Shown here: positions 9,558 through 20,123 of the stretch, one piece after another
How positions within the stretch are numbered: position 1 is the stretch's first letter
How the letters are laid out: each line of letters opens with the position of its first letter
Assembly: GCA_003331305.1 (NCBI GenBank)
Contig: QOQB01000007.1
Span: forward strand, 35,576 to 99,575
From: Flavobacteriales bacterium
GTDB taxonomy: Bacteria > Bacteroidota > Bacteroidia > Flavobacteriales > Flavobacteriaceae
Direction of reading: 5' to 3'
DNA length: 64,000 nucleotides
Notes under the pieces: model-generated
The model's input: the letters and a program-made list of their open reading frames with translations, nothing else
Database searches by the model: none
What the model was told of the DNA's origin: nothing
Made by a program: the position numbers and the translations under genes

Positions 9558-10481
9558 ATTTTGCTGTATACGACCTGCAACATTGCTAAGGTCAGCTTTT
9601 TGAAAGGCATTGCCAGTAATGTGTTCGTATAATTCAATATATCGCTCAGAAACAGATTCAATATATGCATCAGACATCACTGGAAGCTGTTGTCCCGCTT
9701 TGCCTTGAAAGCCATTTTCAATTAACCATCGGCGCACAAACTCCTTAGATAATTGGCGTTGGGGTTCTCCATTATCTTGACGATCTTGATACCCATCTGC
9801 ATAAAAATAGCGCGACGAGTCTGGCGTATGAATTTCATCTATCAAAACAATAGTCCCGTCTGCATCTCTACCAAATTCATATTTGGTATCTACTAAAATT
9901 AACCCTTGAGCTTTAGCCATTTCTGTACCACGAGCAAAAAGTGCCCGGGTATAGTCGGCAAGCTGGTCATATTGATCTGCGGTTACGATACCTCTTTCAA
10001 TAAGTTCTTCAGGTGTGATATCTTCGTCGTGATCTCCTTGTTCAGCTTTTGTTGCTGGAGTAATGATAGGTTCTGGAAAAGCATCGTTTTCACGCATTCC
10101 GTCGGGCATGTTAGCGCCGCACAACGTACGTTTGCCTAATGCATATTCTCTTGCTGCATGTCCCGCCAAATATCCACGGATGACCATTTCAACTTTTAGC
10201 GGTTCGCATGCTTTTCCTACAGCAACATTAGGGTCTGGGGTGGCTACAAGCCAATTAGGAACTATATCCGCCGTAGCTTTTAACATGTGCGCGGCAATTT
10301 GATTTAAGATCTGTCCTTTGTAAGGAATTCCTTTTGGCATAACCACATCAAATGCTGAAAGGCGATCGGTAGCAACCATGACCAGCATATCATTTTCTAA
10401 GGCATATACTTCGCGTACTTTTCCTTTGTATTTAGATGCTACTCCAGTGAGTTTCAAATCAGAATGCATAAGTGTTTGCAT
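9534..10481 (-). CDS. purC: Phosphoribosylaminoimidazole-succinocarboxamide synthase
   Basis: PurC joins CAIR and aspartate in purine synthesis. The long form seen here (about 315 residues) carries [46 protein letters not shown]-like [41 protein letters not shown] and the C-terminal helices. The ATG at 10481 is preferred. A TTG at 10490 would overlap the phoH stop by three bases and is also possible. It lies directly behind phoH on the same strand, so the two are probably cotranscribed. Confidence 0.95.
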   Translation of the reverse strand: MQTLMHSDLKLTGVASKYKGKVREVYALENDMLVMVATDRLSAFDVVMPKGIPYKGQILNQIAAHMLKATADIVPNWLVATPDPNVAVGKACEPLKVEMVIRGYLAGHAAREYALGKRTLCGANMPDGMRENDAFPEPIITPATKAEQGDHDEDITPEELIERGIVTADQYDQLADYTRALFARGTEMAKAQGLILVDTKYEFGRDADGTIVLIDEIHTPDSSRYFYADGYQDRQDNGEPQRQLSKEFVRRWLIENGFQGKAGQQLPVMSDAYIESVSERYIELYEHITGNAFQKADLSNVAGRIQQNLDAFFKP

Positions 10482-10486
10482 ACGAA

Positions 10487-11443
10487 TCAATTGTGGTGTT
10501 CAGTTTGTTTGTAAGCGTCAATTACCTTTTTTACCAAGCGGTGACGAATAACATCTTTGTCATCCAAATAAATCATACCTATACCCTTAACGCCATTTAG
10601 CACAAGAATTGCCTCCTTAAGGCCTGATATCACGCGTCGTGGTAAATCGATTTGACCGGGGTCGCCGGTAATCATAAATTTAGCGTTTTTACCCATTCGG
10701 GTCAAAAACATTTTCATTTGATTGTGTGTGGTGTTTTGAGCTTCATCCAAAATCACAAAAGCGTTATCTAATGTTCTTCCTCTCATAAATGCCATGGGCG
10801 CAATTTGAATGATACCATTTTCAATATAATGATCAAGTTTTTCGTTTGGTATCATATCGCGAAGCGCATCGTAAAGAGGTTGCATATACGGGTCTAATTT
10901 TTCTTTTAAATCTCCTGGTAAAAACCCTAGATTCTCACCAGCCTCAACAGCTGGTCGTGTTAAAATAATGCGTTTTACTTGCTTAGATTTCAATGCTTTA
11001 ACCGCCAATGCAACCCCTGTATATGTTTTTCCAGTTCCGGCTGGCCCTACAGCAAAAACCATATCGTTTTTAGCCATGGAATCCACCAGTTTGGCTTGGT
11101 TTAGTGTTTGCGCTTTAATAATTTTACCCCCTATACCGTGCAAAATCACTTTATTATCATCTGGATCTAATCCAAAATTGTCTTCTTCGTTGCTTTCCAA
11201 AATTTGTTGCACGGTTTCGTCAGTAAGTGAATTGTATTTTCCGTAGTGTGTTACAAGTCTATCGATTTGTTTTTCGAATACTTCCAGAATTTCCTCCTCT
11301 CCAAAGGCGGTAATTTTATTCCCGCGAACCACAATTTTAATTTTGGGAAAATATTTTTTTAAAAGCGTAATGTTTTTGTTGTTTTTTCCTCCGTAGAACT
11401 CCGTAGGATTGCCCTCGGCTAATTCAATTGTAATTTCGTTCAA
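10487..11443 (-). CDS. PhoH family ATPase
   Basis: This 318-residue PhoH-like protein has a KH-like N-terminal region and a P-loop ATPase core with Walker [12 protein letters not shown] (about residue 135), the [34 protein letters not shown] family signature and Walker [10 protein letters not shown]. Members are linked to RNA metabolism and stress. No ATG is available before the in-frame stop upstream, so TTG at 11443 is the likely start, giving the usual MNEITIEL opening. purC follows without a gap. Confidence 0.92.
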   Translation of the reverse strand: MNEITIELAEGNPTEFYGGKNNKNITLLKKYFPKIKIVVRGNKITAFGEEEILEVFEKQIDRLVTHYGKYNSLTDETVQQILESNEEDNFGLDPDDNKVILHGIGGKIIKAQTLNQAKLVDSMAKNDMVFAVGPAGTGKTYTGVALAVKALKSKQVKRIILTRPAVEAGENLGFLPGDLKEKLDPYMQPLYDALRDMIPNEKLDHYIENGIIQIAPMAFMRGRTLDNAFVILDEAQNTTHNQMKMFLTRMGKNAKFMITGDPGQIDLPRRVISGLKEAILVLNGVKGIGMIYLDDKDVIRHRLVKKVIDAYKQTEHHN

Positions 11444-11486
11444 ATGTGTGTTTTTAAAAAATAGGCCCTAAGGCATTGAATTTTGG

Positions 11487-11494
11487 TAACTTTG
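11487..11494 (+). promoter_or_regulatory. -7 element (TAACTTTG) for the DUF62 gene
   Basis: Exact TAnnTTTG located 51 bases before the ATG at 11546, leaving a short untranslated leader. Confidence 0.5.
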
Positions 11495-11545
11495 TATTCA
11501 AAATTAAGCATTTTTTGGCTTGATAAATTAAGTTAAGGTTATTTC

Positions 11546-12370
11546 ATGGCGCTTATTACGCTAACAACAGATTTTGGTTTGCAAGACGCCTATGTTGCTG
11601 GGCTAAAAGCACGTTTATACCAGCAACTTGAATCACCCGAAATTGTTGATATTTCTCATCTTATTGACCCATTTCACATTGGGCAAGCTGCGTATGTAGT
11701 GCGGTCGGTTTATCGTAATTTTCCAGAAAAAAGTATTCATTTTATTGGTGTAGATTTTAATCAAACCCCCGAACAAGAGCTCGTTATTGCTCTGTTAAAC
11801 GATCATTATTTTGTTTGTGCTGACAATGGTTTTTTGTCTCTCTTGGAGCCTGAACTTCATCCTTCGCATTGTATTACAATAAACCTTCCACAGCCCAAAA
11901 CGCTAGAAAAAGCTATTGAAGCTATTGCTCATTTGCATCGTGATGGTGCATTGAGTGTTATCGGAAAACCGCTAAAAAAGCTACGAGTACGTACCCAACA
12001 CATGCCGGTTGTGAATCCGCAGCAGACCGAAATCCACGGACATGTCCTCCATGTGGATCGGTATGGAAATATCATTACCAATATCACAAAAAAGTTATTT
12101 GAACGCATCCAAAATAAACGCGCTTTTATTATCCACGCACGAAATCATAATTTTGAACAGGTTTATCACGATTACCATGAAGTTATACGCTATGATGTAC
12201 CCAAACAGAACCGTGAAGAAGATGGTAAAAAATTGGCTTTATTTAACAATCAAGGACACTTGGAACTTGCCATCTACAAAGGGAATCCGAATTATGGTGG
12301 AGGCGCAAGCACCCTATTTGGATTGTCATATTTAGACCCTGTTCGAGTAGCGTTCATAAATGATATATAG
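11546..12370 (+). CDS. SAM hydroxide adenosyltransferase (DUF62 / chlorinase-fluorinase superfamily)
   Basis: The 274-residue protein matches the DUF62 family: LTTDFGLQDAYVAGLKARL near the N-terminus, VDISHLIDPFHIGQAAYVV, GVDF, and a C-terminal barrel with HVDRYGNIITNI. Characterised relatives hydrolyse S-adenosylmethionine to adenosine and methionine. Halogenase relatives have an inserted loop that I do not see here, so the hydrolase activity is the better guess. The gene stands alone between divergent phoH and downstream dnaN. Confidence 0.85.
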   Translation: MALITLTTDFGLQDAYVAGLKARLYQQLESPEIVDISHLIDPFHIGQAAYVVRSVYRNFPEKSIHFIGVDFNQTPEQELVIALLNDHYFVCADNGFLSLLEPELHPSHCITINLPQPKTLEKAIEAIAHLHRDGALSVIGKPLKKLRVRTQHMPVVNPQQTEIHGHVLHVDRYGNIITNITKKLFERIQNKRAFIIHARNHNFEQVYHDYHEVIRYDVPKQNREEDGKKLALFNNQGHLELAIYKGNPNYGGGASTLFGLSYLDPVRVAFINDI

Positions 12371-12409
12371 CTGTTGATAAAATTGTTTTAAGTTGGCAAA
12401 TCGAAACAA

Positions 12410-12417
12410 TATATTTG
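12410..12417 (+). promoter_or_regulatory. -7 element (TATATTTG) for dnaN
   Basis: Exact TAnnTTTG 18 bases before the dnaN ATG. A TTGG at 12393 lies roughly in the -33 region. Confidence 0.6.
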
Positions 12418-12435
12418 TAGTTAAACATATTTATA

Positions 12436-13554
12436 ATGAACTTTATTGTATCCAGTACGCAACTGCTACGTCAACTTCAGACCCTAAGCGGAGTCCTTAA
12501 CAGCAGCAATACACTACCCATCTTAGATCATATATTGTTTGAGCTTCATCCTGGGGAATTACGTCTTACGGCAACAGACTTAGAAACTACAATAAGTGCA
12601 ACAATTCAAGTGGAAACTACTCACGAAGGTAAAATTGCCATACCAGCTAGACTTCTTTTAGATACGCTAAAGACCTTTCCAGAGCAACCGTTAACATTCT
12701 CACAATCAGATAACAACACACTTGAAATTAGTTCAGATCAAGGTAAATACGCGCTTGCATATGCCAATGCAGAAGAGTTTCCGCAGGCAGCAGAAATAAT
12801 GGATGCATCAAGTGTTACCGTTATGGGAGACACACTAGCTACTGCTATTACAAATACCATTTTTGCAAGCGGAAACGATGATTTACGACCTGTCATGAGC
12901 GGTGTGTTTTTCCAACTTTCATCTAGTGGCTTAACATTTGTAGCGACAGATGCCCACAAACTTGTCAAATATGAAAGAACAGATTTAGAGGCGCCCGAAA
13001 CAGCAGAATTTATTATGCCAAAAAAACCACTAAACTTATTGAAGTCGGTGTTGATTGGAAGCGAAGTAGAAGTTAAAATAGATTACAATAATAGCAATGT
13101 GATGTTCTCTTTTGATGACACCGTTCTCATTTGTCGCCTAATTGATGGAAAATATCCAAACTACGAGGCGGTAATTCCAAAAGAAAATCCAAATGTGATG
13201 AGTATTAATCGTGTGCAGTTTTTGAACACCGTAAAACGTGTGAGTATTTTTTCAAATAAAACAACGCATCAAATCCGGTTGCGTATTGCGGGTGCAGAGC
13301 TTCATATTTCTGCAGAGGACATCGACTACAGCAACAAGGCAGAAGAACGTCTGGCATGCGCTTATCAAGGGGATGATATGCAAATTGGCTTTAATGCTAG
13401 GTTTTTAAGCGAAATGCTTAGCAATTTGAATTCGGAAGAAATTCAACTTGAACTATCATTACCTAACAGAGCAGGAATTGTTACCCCAGCAGACGGCTTA
13501 GACGAAGGCGAAAAGGTCACGATGCTCGTCATGCCGGTAATGCTTAACAACTAA
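12436..13554 (+). CDS. dnaN: DNA polymerase III beta subunit (sliding clamp)
   Basis: The 372-residue protein is the processivity clamp that encircles DNA and tethers polymerase III. It opens with MNFIVSSTQLLRQLQTLSGVL, and has the three-domain clamp layout with LRPVMSGVFFQ and VATDAHKLVKYER in the middle domain and MLVMPVMLNN at the C-terminus, close to the family PMRL-type end. The gene is monocistronic here and not beside dnaA, and it ends one base before the convergent gapN gene. Confidence 0.96.
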   Translation: MNFIVSSTQLLRQLQTLSGVLNSSNTLPILDHILFELHPGELRLTATDLETTISATIQVETTHEGKIAIPARLLLDTLKTFPEQPLTFSQSDNNTLEISSDQGKYALAYANAEEFPQAAEIMDASSVTVMGDTLATAITNTIFASGNDDLRPVMSGVFFQLSSSGLTFVATDAHKLVKYERTDLEAPETAEFIMPKKPLNLLKSVLIGSEVEVKIDYNNSNVMFSFDDTVLICRLIDGKYPNYEAVIPKENPNVMSINRVQFLNTVKRVSIFSNKTTHQIRLRIAGAELHISAEDIDYSNKAEERLACAYQGDDMQIGFNARFLSEMLSNLNSEEIQLELSLPNRAGIVTPADGLDEGEKVTMLVMPVMLNN

Positions 13555-13555
13555 G

Positions 13556-15163
13556 CTAAAGCATATAGTCTGTGCTTATAAAATTAGAATTTTGTGAGTC
13601 TAATAGCTCCCGTAAAATTTCTTTGTTACTTTCGCTGTCTTTGGTAGCTACAAATGTTCTTATAGAGAACGAACGCAGCGCGTCACGTACGCTAAGTGTG
13701 CTCACTGCAGAATCTTTTCTACCCGTAAATGGATACACATCTGGACCTCGTTGACATGAGCTATTGAGATTTACACGACACACAAGGTTGGCAAGTGTAT
13801 CAATCAGCGGCCCTAGCTTTTGTATGTCTTTACCAAACAGACTCACTTGCTGGCCGTAAGATGATGCAGCCATATCGTCTAAAGGCGTGTCAATGTCCGT
13901 AAAAGACATTACAGGAATCACTGGTCCAAATTGTTCTTCTTGGTAAACGCGCATGTCGCGTGTAACAGGGTATAAAACAGCAGGAAAAATAAAATTTTCA
14001 GTTCGCTCACCGCCCCTAGGATTTAATACTTTAGCTCCTTTTGATTTCGCATCATCAATAAGCTCTTGAATGTAATCAGGCTTATTAGGCTCAGGAAGTG
14101 GTGTTAACAAAGTATTTTCCCATGGCATTCCCAACTGAAGAGCATCAACAGCTTTAGTAAACTGGGAAAGAAAATCATCTTTTATATTTTCATGAACATA
14201 TAAAATCTTTAGGGCCGTACAACGCTGTCCGTTGAATGACAACGTACCTGCAATACATTCCTGTACGGTTTTACCCATATCAGCATCTGGTAAAATAATA
14301 GCTGGATTTTTTGCCTCTAATCCCAAAACCAAGCGAAGGCGACTCTTTTTAGGATGCAAATCTTGTAATGAAAGAGCTGATGAACTATGCCCAATAAGCG
14401 CAAGAACATCGATTTCACCTGTTTTCATAATAGGCGCGGCTATGGTCCGTCCACGACCAAAAACAATATTTACAACACCGGGGGGGAAACTCTCTTTAAA
14501 GGCCTTTAACAGTGGCGCAATAAGTAAAACCCCATGCTTTGCAGGTTTAAAAATAGCTGTGTTTCCCATAATAATGGCTGGGATAAGCAATGCAAACGTT
14601 TCGTTTAACGGGTAATTATAAGGCCCTAGACAAAGCACAACACCAATAGGACCGCGTCGAATATGTGCATACACCCCACCGTGGTTGTGAAATTTAGCAC
14701 TATCGCGGTCAATATCTTTATACTCGTTAATAGTATCTACAATGTAGTCTACCGTACGATCAAATTCTTTTTCAGAATCTTTATGGTTTTTGCCAATTTC
14801 CCACATCAATAGTTTTACAACCTCATCGCGTTGAGATTTCATAAGTGTTACAAAGCGCTCCATACAATTGATACGGTCGGCAACTTTCATGGTTGGCCAA
14901 TCCCCTTTTCCTTTGTCAAAAGCTTGGGTGGCTGCATTCAAAGCCTTTAGTGCGTGCGCTTCGTCCATGTTAGGGACAGAGCCCAAAAAAGTGGGCGCAA
15001 GCGTGCCTTCGGCATTTGGCGTGTGTATAGTGGAGTGAACATTTGCTGTTGGACCGTCCCAAAGCGTGAGTTTTCCGTCAATCAAAAAACTGTTGTGATG
15101 TAATGGGGACTTGATTGAATACTGTGATGGTATGTTCATATATAAATTTTCATAGCTCTTCAA
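13556..15163 (-). CDS. gapN: NADP-dependent glyceraldehyde-3-phosphate dehydrogenase (non-phosphorylating)
   Basis: This 535-residue aldehyde dehydrogenase superfamily member oxidises glyceraldehyde-3-phosphate to 3-phosphoglycerate with NADPH formation. It shows the GapN-type [26 protein letters not shown] and [20 protein letters not shown] segments, a general-base glutamate in VLGLEAKNP and the catalytic cysteine in [11 protein letters not shown]. The ORF could start at ATG 15163 or ATG 15139. It begins two bases after ilvA, so it is the last gene of the branched-chain operon. That position may supply NADPH for ketol-acid reductoisomerase, which is inference. Confidence 0.88.
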   Translation of the reverse strand: MKSYENLYMNIPSQYSIKSPLHHNSFLIDGKLTLWDGPTANVHSTIHTPNAEGTLAPTFLGSVPNMDEAHALKALNAATQAFDKGKGDWPTMKVADRINCMERFVTLMKSQRDEVVKLLMWEIGKNHKDSEKEFDRTVDYIVDTINEYKDIDRDSAKFHNHGGVYAHIRRGPIGVVLCLGPYNYPLNETFALLIPAIIMGNTAIFKPAKHGVLLIAPLLKAFKESFPPGVVNIVFGRGRTIAAPIMKTGEIDVLALIGHSSSALSLQDLHPKKSRLRLVLGLEAKNPAIILPDADMGKTVQECIAGTLSFNGQRCTALKILYVHENIKDDFLSQFTKAVDALQLGMPWENTLLTPLPEPNKPDYIQELIDDAKSKGAKVLNPRGGERTENFIFPAVLYPVTRDMRVYQEEQFGPVIPVMSFTDIDTPLDDMAASSYGQQVSLFGKDIQKLGPLIDTLANLVCRVNLNSSCQRGPDVYPFTGRKDSAVSTLSVRDALRSFSIRTFVATKDSESNKEILRELLDSQNSNFISTDYML

Positions 15164-15165
15164 AA

Positions 15166-16416
15166 TTAAATCAAAAATTGAAATAAATCGGGCTTATTGT
15201 TTAAATAATCCCCAAAAAAACCCTTTTCTTTCATCCTATTTAACAATGGCTTAAAGTCAGAGGTGGATTTTAGCTGAATGCCAACAACCGCTGGACCCTG
15301 CGCACGTGCACTTTTTTTGGAGTATTCAAAAAAGGTAATATCGTCTGTTGGGCCTAAAATGTCTTGAACAAATTCTTTTAGCGCACCTGCCCGCTGTGGG
15401 AAACGCACTATAAAGTAATGCTTTAAATCGCTAAACAATAGGGCGCGTTCTTTGATTTCTGCCATGCGGGTAATATCATTATTTCCACCGCAAACAAGAC
15501 AAACAACATTTTTGCCTTTTATTTCTTTCGTTAATTGTGGTAATGCGGAAACGGACATTGCACCTGCTGGCTCTACAACTATTGCATCTTTAGTATACAT
15601 TGTCAAGATACTTTGGCAAATTTCTCCTTCATCAACCAAAAGTATATCGTCCATATGGTCAGAACAATAATCAAACCCAATCTCGCCAATGGTTTTTACA
15701 GCTGCACCGTCAACAAAAACATCTATTTCGTCTAACGTAATGCGCTTGCCTTGCTTCAAAGAAGTATGCATACTTGGTGCACCTTTTGGCTCCACACCAA
15801 TAATTTTAGTGTGTGGTGATTTCTGCTTAAACACACTAATTACACCAGAAATTAAACCGCCTCCACCAATAGGAACAATAATGTAATCTATTGGAGAAGT
15901 CGCTTGTTCTAAAATTTCCAAAGCCATAGTTGCTTGTCCAGCAATAACGTCAGTATCATCGAATGGATGAATAAACGTCTTTCCTGTTTCAGCAGCAAAG
16001 GATTTTGCCGCTTCATAGCAATCGTCATACGTATCACCCACCAGTTTAATGGTAATATTTTCACCACCAAACATTGCCACTTGCGATACTTTTTGTTGTG
16101 GTGTTGGGATAGGCATAAAAATAGTACCGTGTATGTTGTGATGACTACACGCATATGCAACGCCTTGGGCATGATTTCCTGCACTAGAGCAAACTACACC
16201 ATTGACCCGTTGTGCATCGTTAAGCAAGGAAATTTTATTAAACGCACCTCGAATTTTAAACGATCGAACTGGCTGCAAGTCTTCACGTTTTACCGAAATG
16301 GTAGCATCGTACAGCTCGCTTAAACGCACATGTTTTTCGAATGGTGTCGGAACAGCCGCCGTACGCACTCGTTCGGCAGCACCCTCAATCGTATATATGT
16401 CTAATAATGGTCTCAC
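15166..16416 (-). CDS. ilvA: Threonine ammonia-lyase (threonine dehydratase)
   Basis: IlvA makes 2-oxobutanoate from threonine, the first step to isoleucine. The 416-residue protein has the PLP lysine in [11 protein letters not shown] near residue 55, [13 protein letters not shown], the phosphate-binding [12 protein letters not shown] loop and CLVCGGNND. About 85 C-terminal residues (from [17 protein letters not shown]) form a single ACT-like domain, the usual site of feedback control. The gene starts right at the ilvC end with no spacing, so it belongs to the ilv operon. Confidence 0.95.
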   Translation of the reverse strand: MRPLLDIYTIEGAAERVRTAAVPTPFEKHVRLSELYDATISVKREDLQPVRSFKIRGAFNKISLLNDAQRVNGVVCSSAGNHAQGVAYACSHHNIHGTIFMPIPTPQQKVSQVAMFGGENITIKLVGDTYDDCYEAAKSFAAETGKTFIHPFDDTDVIAGQATMALEILEQATSPIDYIIVPIGGGGLISGVISVFKQKSPHTKIIGVEPKGAPSMHTSLKQGKRITLDEIDVFVDGAAVKTIGEIGFDYCSDHMDDILLVDEGEICQSILTMYTKDAIVVEPAGAMSVSALPQLTKEIKGKNVVCLVCGGNNDITRMAEIKERALLFSDLKHYFIVRFPQRAGALKEFVQDILGPTDDITFFEYSKKSARAQGPAVVGIQLKSTSDFKPLLNRMKEKGFFGDYLNNKPDLFQFLI

Positions 16417-17889
16417 TTATACTATTCGCTTCATGGCAGTCATAGACGCACGAAGAGTTTTACCAATATGTTCTATAGGATGGTTGCGGATTTGATCATT
16501 AACTGTAATAAGTTGTTGATTGTCAACGCCGTTAGTATCTGTTCCAAACGCTGTTCCGATTACAGTTGTATCAACAGTTTTCATAAAAGAAGAAAGCAAT
16601 GGCTTACAAGCGTGGTCAAACAAATAGCAGCCGTACTCAGCTGTATCTGAAATCACACGATTCATTTCAAATAATTTTTTACGCGCAATTGTATTGGCAA
16701 TAAGCGGTGTTTCATGCAATGACTCATAATAAGCTGATGCATCTTTGATACCTGATGCAACCATAGTATCGTAAGCCAACTCAACGCCAGCACGAACAAA
16801 AGCTACCATAAGCACACCTTTGTCAAAATAGGTTTGCTCATCAATATCTTCACTTGTTGGAGCTGTTTTTTCAAAAGCCGTTTCACCAGTGGCAGCACGC
16901 CAAGACAACAAGTTTTTATCGTCATTTGCCCAATCTTCCATCATGGTTTTAGAGAAATGTCCTGAAATAATGTCGTCCATGTGCTTGTTAAACAATGGCT
17001 GCATAATTTCTTTTAGTTCTTCAGATAATTCAAAAGCTTTGATTTTTGCCGGATTTGACAAACGATCCATCATGTTGGTGATACCACCGTATTTTAATGC
17101 TTCGGTAATTGTTTCCCAACCGTATTGAATCAACTTTGAAGCATAAGAAGGTTCGATTCCCTCTGAAACCATTTTGTCAAAACATAAGATAGATCCCGTT
17201 TGTAAAACACCACATAAAATAGTTTGCTCTCCCATTAGATCAGATTTTACTTCTGCAATAAAAGACGATTGTAAAACCCCAGCTCGGTGCCCTCCCGTTC
17301 CAACACAGTATGCTTTTGCCTGCTCAAAACCTTTTCCTTCAGGGTCGTTAGTATCGTGTACTGCGATTAGTGTTGGCACTCCAAATCCACGCAAATATTC
17401 TTCACGTACTTCAGAACCAGGGCATTTTGGCGCTACCATAATTACAGTCAAATCTTCTCTCACTTGTGTTCCTTCTTCAACAATATTAAAGCCGTGAGAA
17501 TAAGATAAGGTTGCTCCTTTTTTCATCAGGGGCATCACTGCATTTACTACCGGAGTGTGGTTTTTATCTGGAGTAAGATTAATCACTAAATCGGCCGTGG
17601 GAATCATTTCTTCATACGTACCAACAGCGAAGTTGTTTGAAGAGGCATTTACGAAAGAAGCGCGTTTTTGCTCAATAGCACCACTACGCAACGCATAGGA
17701 AATATCCAATCCTGAATCACGCATGTTTAATCCTTGATTTAGACCTTGTGCACCACAACCCACAATTACAATTTTCTTTCCTTCAAGTGCTGTAATACCA
17801 TCTGAAAATTCAGAGGCATCCATAAAGCGACATTGCGCCATTTGGTGTAGTTGATCACGAAGGGATAGGGAATTAAAATAATTACTCAT
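16417..17889 (-). CDS. ilvC: Ketol-acid reductoisomerase, class II
   Basis: IlvC performs the NADPH-dependent isomeroreduction in valine and isoleucine synthesis. The 490-residue length marks the class II (long) form, with two helical knotted domains. The N-terminal Rossmann fold has [24 protein letters not shown] sequence near residue 36-55, followed by [20 protein letters not shown]. Metal-binding acidic residues occur in [14 protein letters not shown]. It lies 11 bases downstream of ilvN in the operon. Confidence 0.96.
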   Translation of the reverse strand: MSNYFNSLSLRDQLHQMAQCRFMDASEFSDGITALEGKKIVIVGCGAQGLNQGLNMRDSGLDISYALRSGAIEQKRASFVNASSNNFAVGTYEEMIPTADLVINLTPDKNHTPVVNAVMPLMKKGATLSYSHGFNIVEEGTQVREDLTVIMVAPKCPGSEVREEYLRGFGVPTLIAVHDTNDPEGKGFEQAKAYCVGTGGHRAGVLQSSFIAEVKSDLMGEQTILCGVLQTGSILCFDKMVSEGIEPSYASKLIQYGWETITEALKYGGITNMMDRLSNPAKIKAFELSEELKEIMQPLFNKHMDDIISGHFSKTMMEDWANDDKNLLSWRAATGETAFEKTAPTSEDIDEQTYFDKGVLMVAFVRAGVELAYDTMVASGIKDASAYYESLHETPLIANTIARKKLFEMNRVISDTAEYGCYLFDHACKPLLSSFMKTVDTTVIGTAFGTDTNGVDNQQLITVNDQIRNHPIEHIGKTLRASMTAMKRIV

Positions 17890-17899
17890 TTTTTTAAAT

Positions 17900-18421
17900 T
17901 TAATCGTTTAATCTATTTAATAATGCTTTAATGTTCATCGGAGATTTAGTCACCGAAATACGGCCAGAGCGTACAAATTGTAGCAAGCCATAAGGTGCTA
18001 AATCATTGTACAATTGTTCTGTTTCATGGCGGAAACCCGTTTTTTCGATAACAAAAAATTCGGTGTTTACCGTCACAATATTCGCATGACTGTTCTTGAT
18101 AATATTTTGAATATGACGTTCTTCAAACAATGATTTTGAGGCCACTTTATATAATGCAGATTCTAGAAAAATGGTTTCTTCGTCCGTGTGATAAAATGCT
18201 TTGATAACCTCAATTTGCTTCTCAATTTGACCGACCACTTTTTTAACGGCCTCTTCAGATAAAGAGACTACAATTATAAAACGTGAAACCTTCTCTATTT
18301 CAGAAGCAGAAGACGTTATACTTTCTATATTGATATGTCTACGTTGGAAGATAGCCGAAACACGGTTCAGTAAGCCAACGCTGTTTTCAGTATAAATTGA
18401 AATGGTGTATTTTTTATCCAT
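17900..18421 (-). CDS. ilvN: Acetolactate synthase small (regulatory) subunit
   Basis: The 173-residue subunit has the ACT domain in residues about 1-75 ([31 protein letters not shown]), the classical valine-binding fold, and a C-terminal region that contacts the catalytic subunit. It starts two bases after the ilvB stop, consistent with assembly of the IlvBN complex in a coupled transcript. Confidence 0.95.
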   Translation of the reverse strand: MDKKYTISIYTENSVGLLNRVSAIFQRRHINIESITSSASEIEKVSRFIIVVSLSEEAVKKVVGQIEKQIEVIKAFYHTDEETIFLESALYKVASKSLFEERHIQNIIKNSHANIVTVNTEFFVIEKTGFRHETEQLYNDLAPYGLLQFVRSGRISVTKSPMNIKALLNRLND

Positions 18422-18423
18422 AA

Positions 18424-20121
18424 TTACGATAATCTTATTTCAGAAACCGACGCGCCAGACGGAATCATCGGAAATACATTGGCCTCTTTTTCTACGCAAA
18501 CTTCAAGGAAATAAGGTTTGTCAGAAGCTATCATTTCATCAATGGCACTGCCTAAATCGTCACGTGTAGTAACACGCTTGGCATCAAGAAAATAGCCCTC
18601 GGCAATTTTTACAAAATCTGGATTTACCATTTCAGTAGATGCATAGCGTTTGTCAAAAAACAATTGCTGCCATTGGCGCACCATTCCTAAAAAATCGTTG
18701 TTTAACACGACTACCTTTACTGCAGCTTGTGTTTGGAAAATCGTACCCAGTTCTTGTATGGTCATTTGAAAACCGCCATCACCAATAATGGCAACTACTT
18801 CACGCTCTGGAGCACCCATTTTAGCACCCAAAGCTGCAGGAAGTGCAAAGCCCATGGTACCCAAGCCTCCGGATGTTACATTACTTTTTGAATTTGAAAA
18901 ACGCGCATAGCGACAAGCAATCATCTGGTGTTGCCCCACGTCAGAAACAATTACGGCGTCATTGTTCGATGCACGGTTGATTTCTTTGAGTACCTCGCCC
19001 ATAGTAAGACCCTCTTTTGTAGGGTGTAAATCGTTTTTAATGACTTTATCAAATTCGATTTTATCGTGCTTTTTAAACGCTGCAAACCAATTGGCATAAG
19101 GTTTAGCTGTTACTTTTTCAGTAAGTAATGGAAGCGTTTGCTTCACATCGCCCAAAACAGCAACATCTGCATCAACATTTTTATTTATTTCCGCAGGATC
19201 AATTTCTAAATGAATGATTTTAGCCTGTTTGGCATAACTTTCTAAATTACCAGTAACACGATCATCAAAACGCATACCTATGGCAATGAGAACATCGCAT
19301 TCGTTCGTTAGCATATTTGGGCCATAATTCCCATGCATGCCTACCATTCCCACATTTAAAGGATGGTCTGTAGCAATTGCCGATACACCCAAAATGGTCC
19401 AGGCTGCAGGAATATTTGATTGCTCTACAAATGCTTTAAATTCTGCTTCTGCTTTACCCAATATTACCCCTTGTCCCCAAACAATAAGTGGTTTTTCTGC
19501 CTTTTCGATGATAGCAGCAGCATCTTCTATTGTAGTGGTATTAATTTCTGGTATAGGTTTATAACTCCGAACTCCTGCACAAGGCGTATAATCAAAGTCA
19601 AATGAAGCAAATTGTGCGTCTTTAGTGATATCAACAAGCACAGGCCCTGGGCGTCCAGAACGTGCAATGTAAAATGCTTTTGCCATTACTTCAGGAATTT
19701 CAGCAACATCAGTAATCTGATAGTTCCACTTTGTGACAGGCGTTGAAATACCAATGATATCGGTTTCTTGAAAGGCGTCGGAACCCAGTAAATGTGAAGG
19801 TACTTGACCCGTAAGGCATACCATTGGTGTGGAATCAATCATGGCGTCAGCTATTCCCGTAACCAAGTTAGTAGCTCCAGGTCCAGAAGTGGCCACACAA
19901 ACACCAACTTTGCCACTCACACGTGCATAGCCCTGAGCAGCATGGGTTGCACCTTGCTCATGACGTGTAAGTACATGCTGAAGTTTGTCTTGAAATTTAT
20001 AAAGTTCGTCGTAAAAAGGCATGATAGCACCTCCAGGATAACCATAAATTAGGTCAACTCCCTCTGCGAGTAAACAATGGATTAAAGCCTCAGAACCTGT
20101 AATGTTTTTTTTCGTTGTCAT
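18424..20121 (-). CDS. ilvB: Acetolactate synthase large (catalytic) subunit
   Basis: The thiamine-diphosphate enzyme condenses pyruvate with pyruvate or 2-oxobutanoate. The 565-residue protein starts at ATG 20121 (MTTKKNITGSEALI); the longer in-frame start at 20142 overlaps ilvD. It shows IYGYPGGAIMPFYDEL, the catalytic glutamate in TRHEQGATHAAQGYAR, a FAD/central domain and the ThDP-binding IIGDGGFQMTIQELGT segment. It lies two bases after ilvD. Confidence 0.96.
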   Translation of the reverse strand: MTTKKNITGSEALIHCLLAEGVDLIYGYPGGAIMPFYDELYKFQDKLQHVLTRHEQGATHAAQGYARVSGKVGVCVATSGPGATNLVTGIADAMIDSTPMVCLTGQVPSHLLGSDAFQETDIIGISTPVTKWNYQITDVAEIPEVMAKAFYIARSGRPGPVLVDITKDAQFASFDFDYTPCAGVRSYKPIPEINTTTIEDAAAIIEKAEKPLIVWGQGVILGKAEAEFKAFVEQSNIPAAWTILGVSAIATDHPLNVGMVGMHGNYGPNMLTNECDVLIAIGMRFDDRVTGNLESYAKQAKIIHLEIDPAEINKNVDADVAVLGDVKQTLPLLTEKVTAKPYANWFAAFKKHDKIEFDKVIKNDLHPTKEGLTMGEVLKEINRASNNDAVIVSDVGQHQMIACRYARFSNSKSNVTSGGLGTMGFALPAALGAKMGAPEREVVAIIGDGGFQMTIQELGTIFQTQAAVKVVVLNNDFLGMVRQWQQLFFDKRYASTEMVNPDFVKIAEGYFLDAKRVTTRDDLGSAIDEMIASDKPYFLEVCVEKEANVFPMIPSGASVSEIRLS

Positions 20122-20123
20122 GC

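Noticed and set aside
14232..14615. Long open frame antisense to gapN
   Set aside because: It lies wholly inside gapN on the opposite strand and has no recognisable features or start signals.
15934..16323. Open frame antisense to ilvA
   Set aside because: Shadow of a well-supported gene with no motif of its own.
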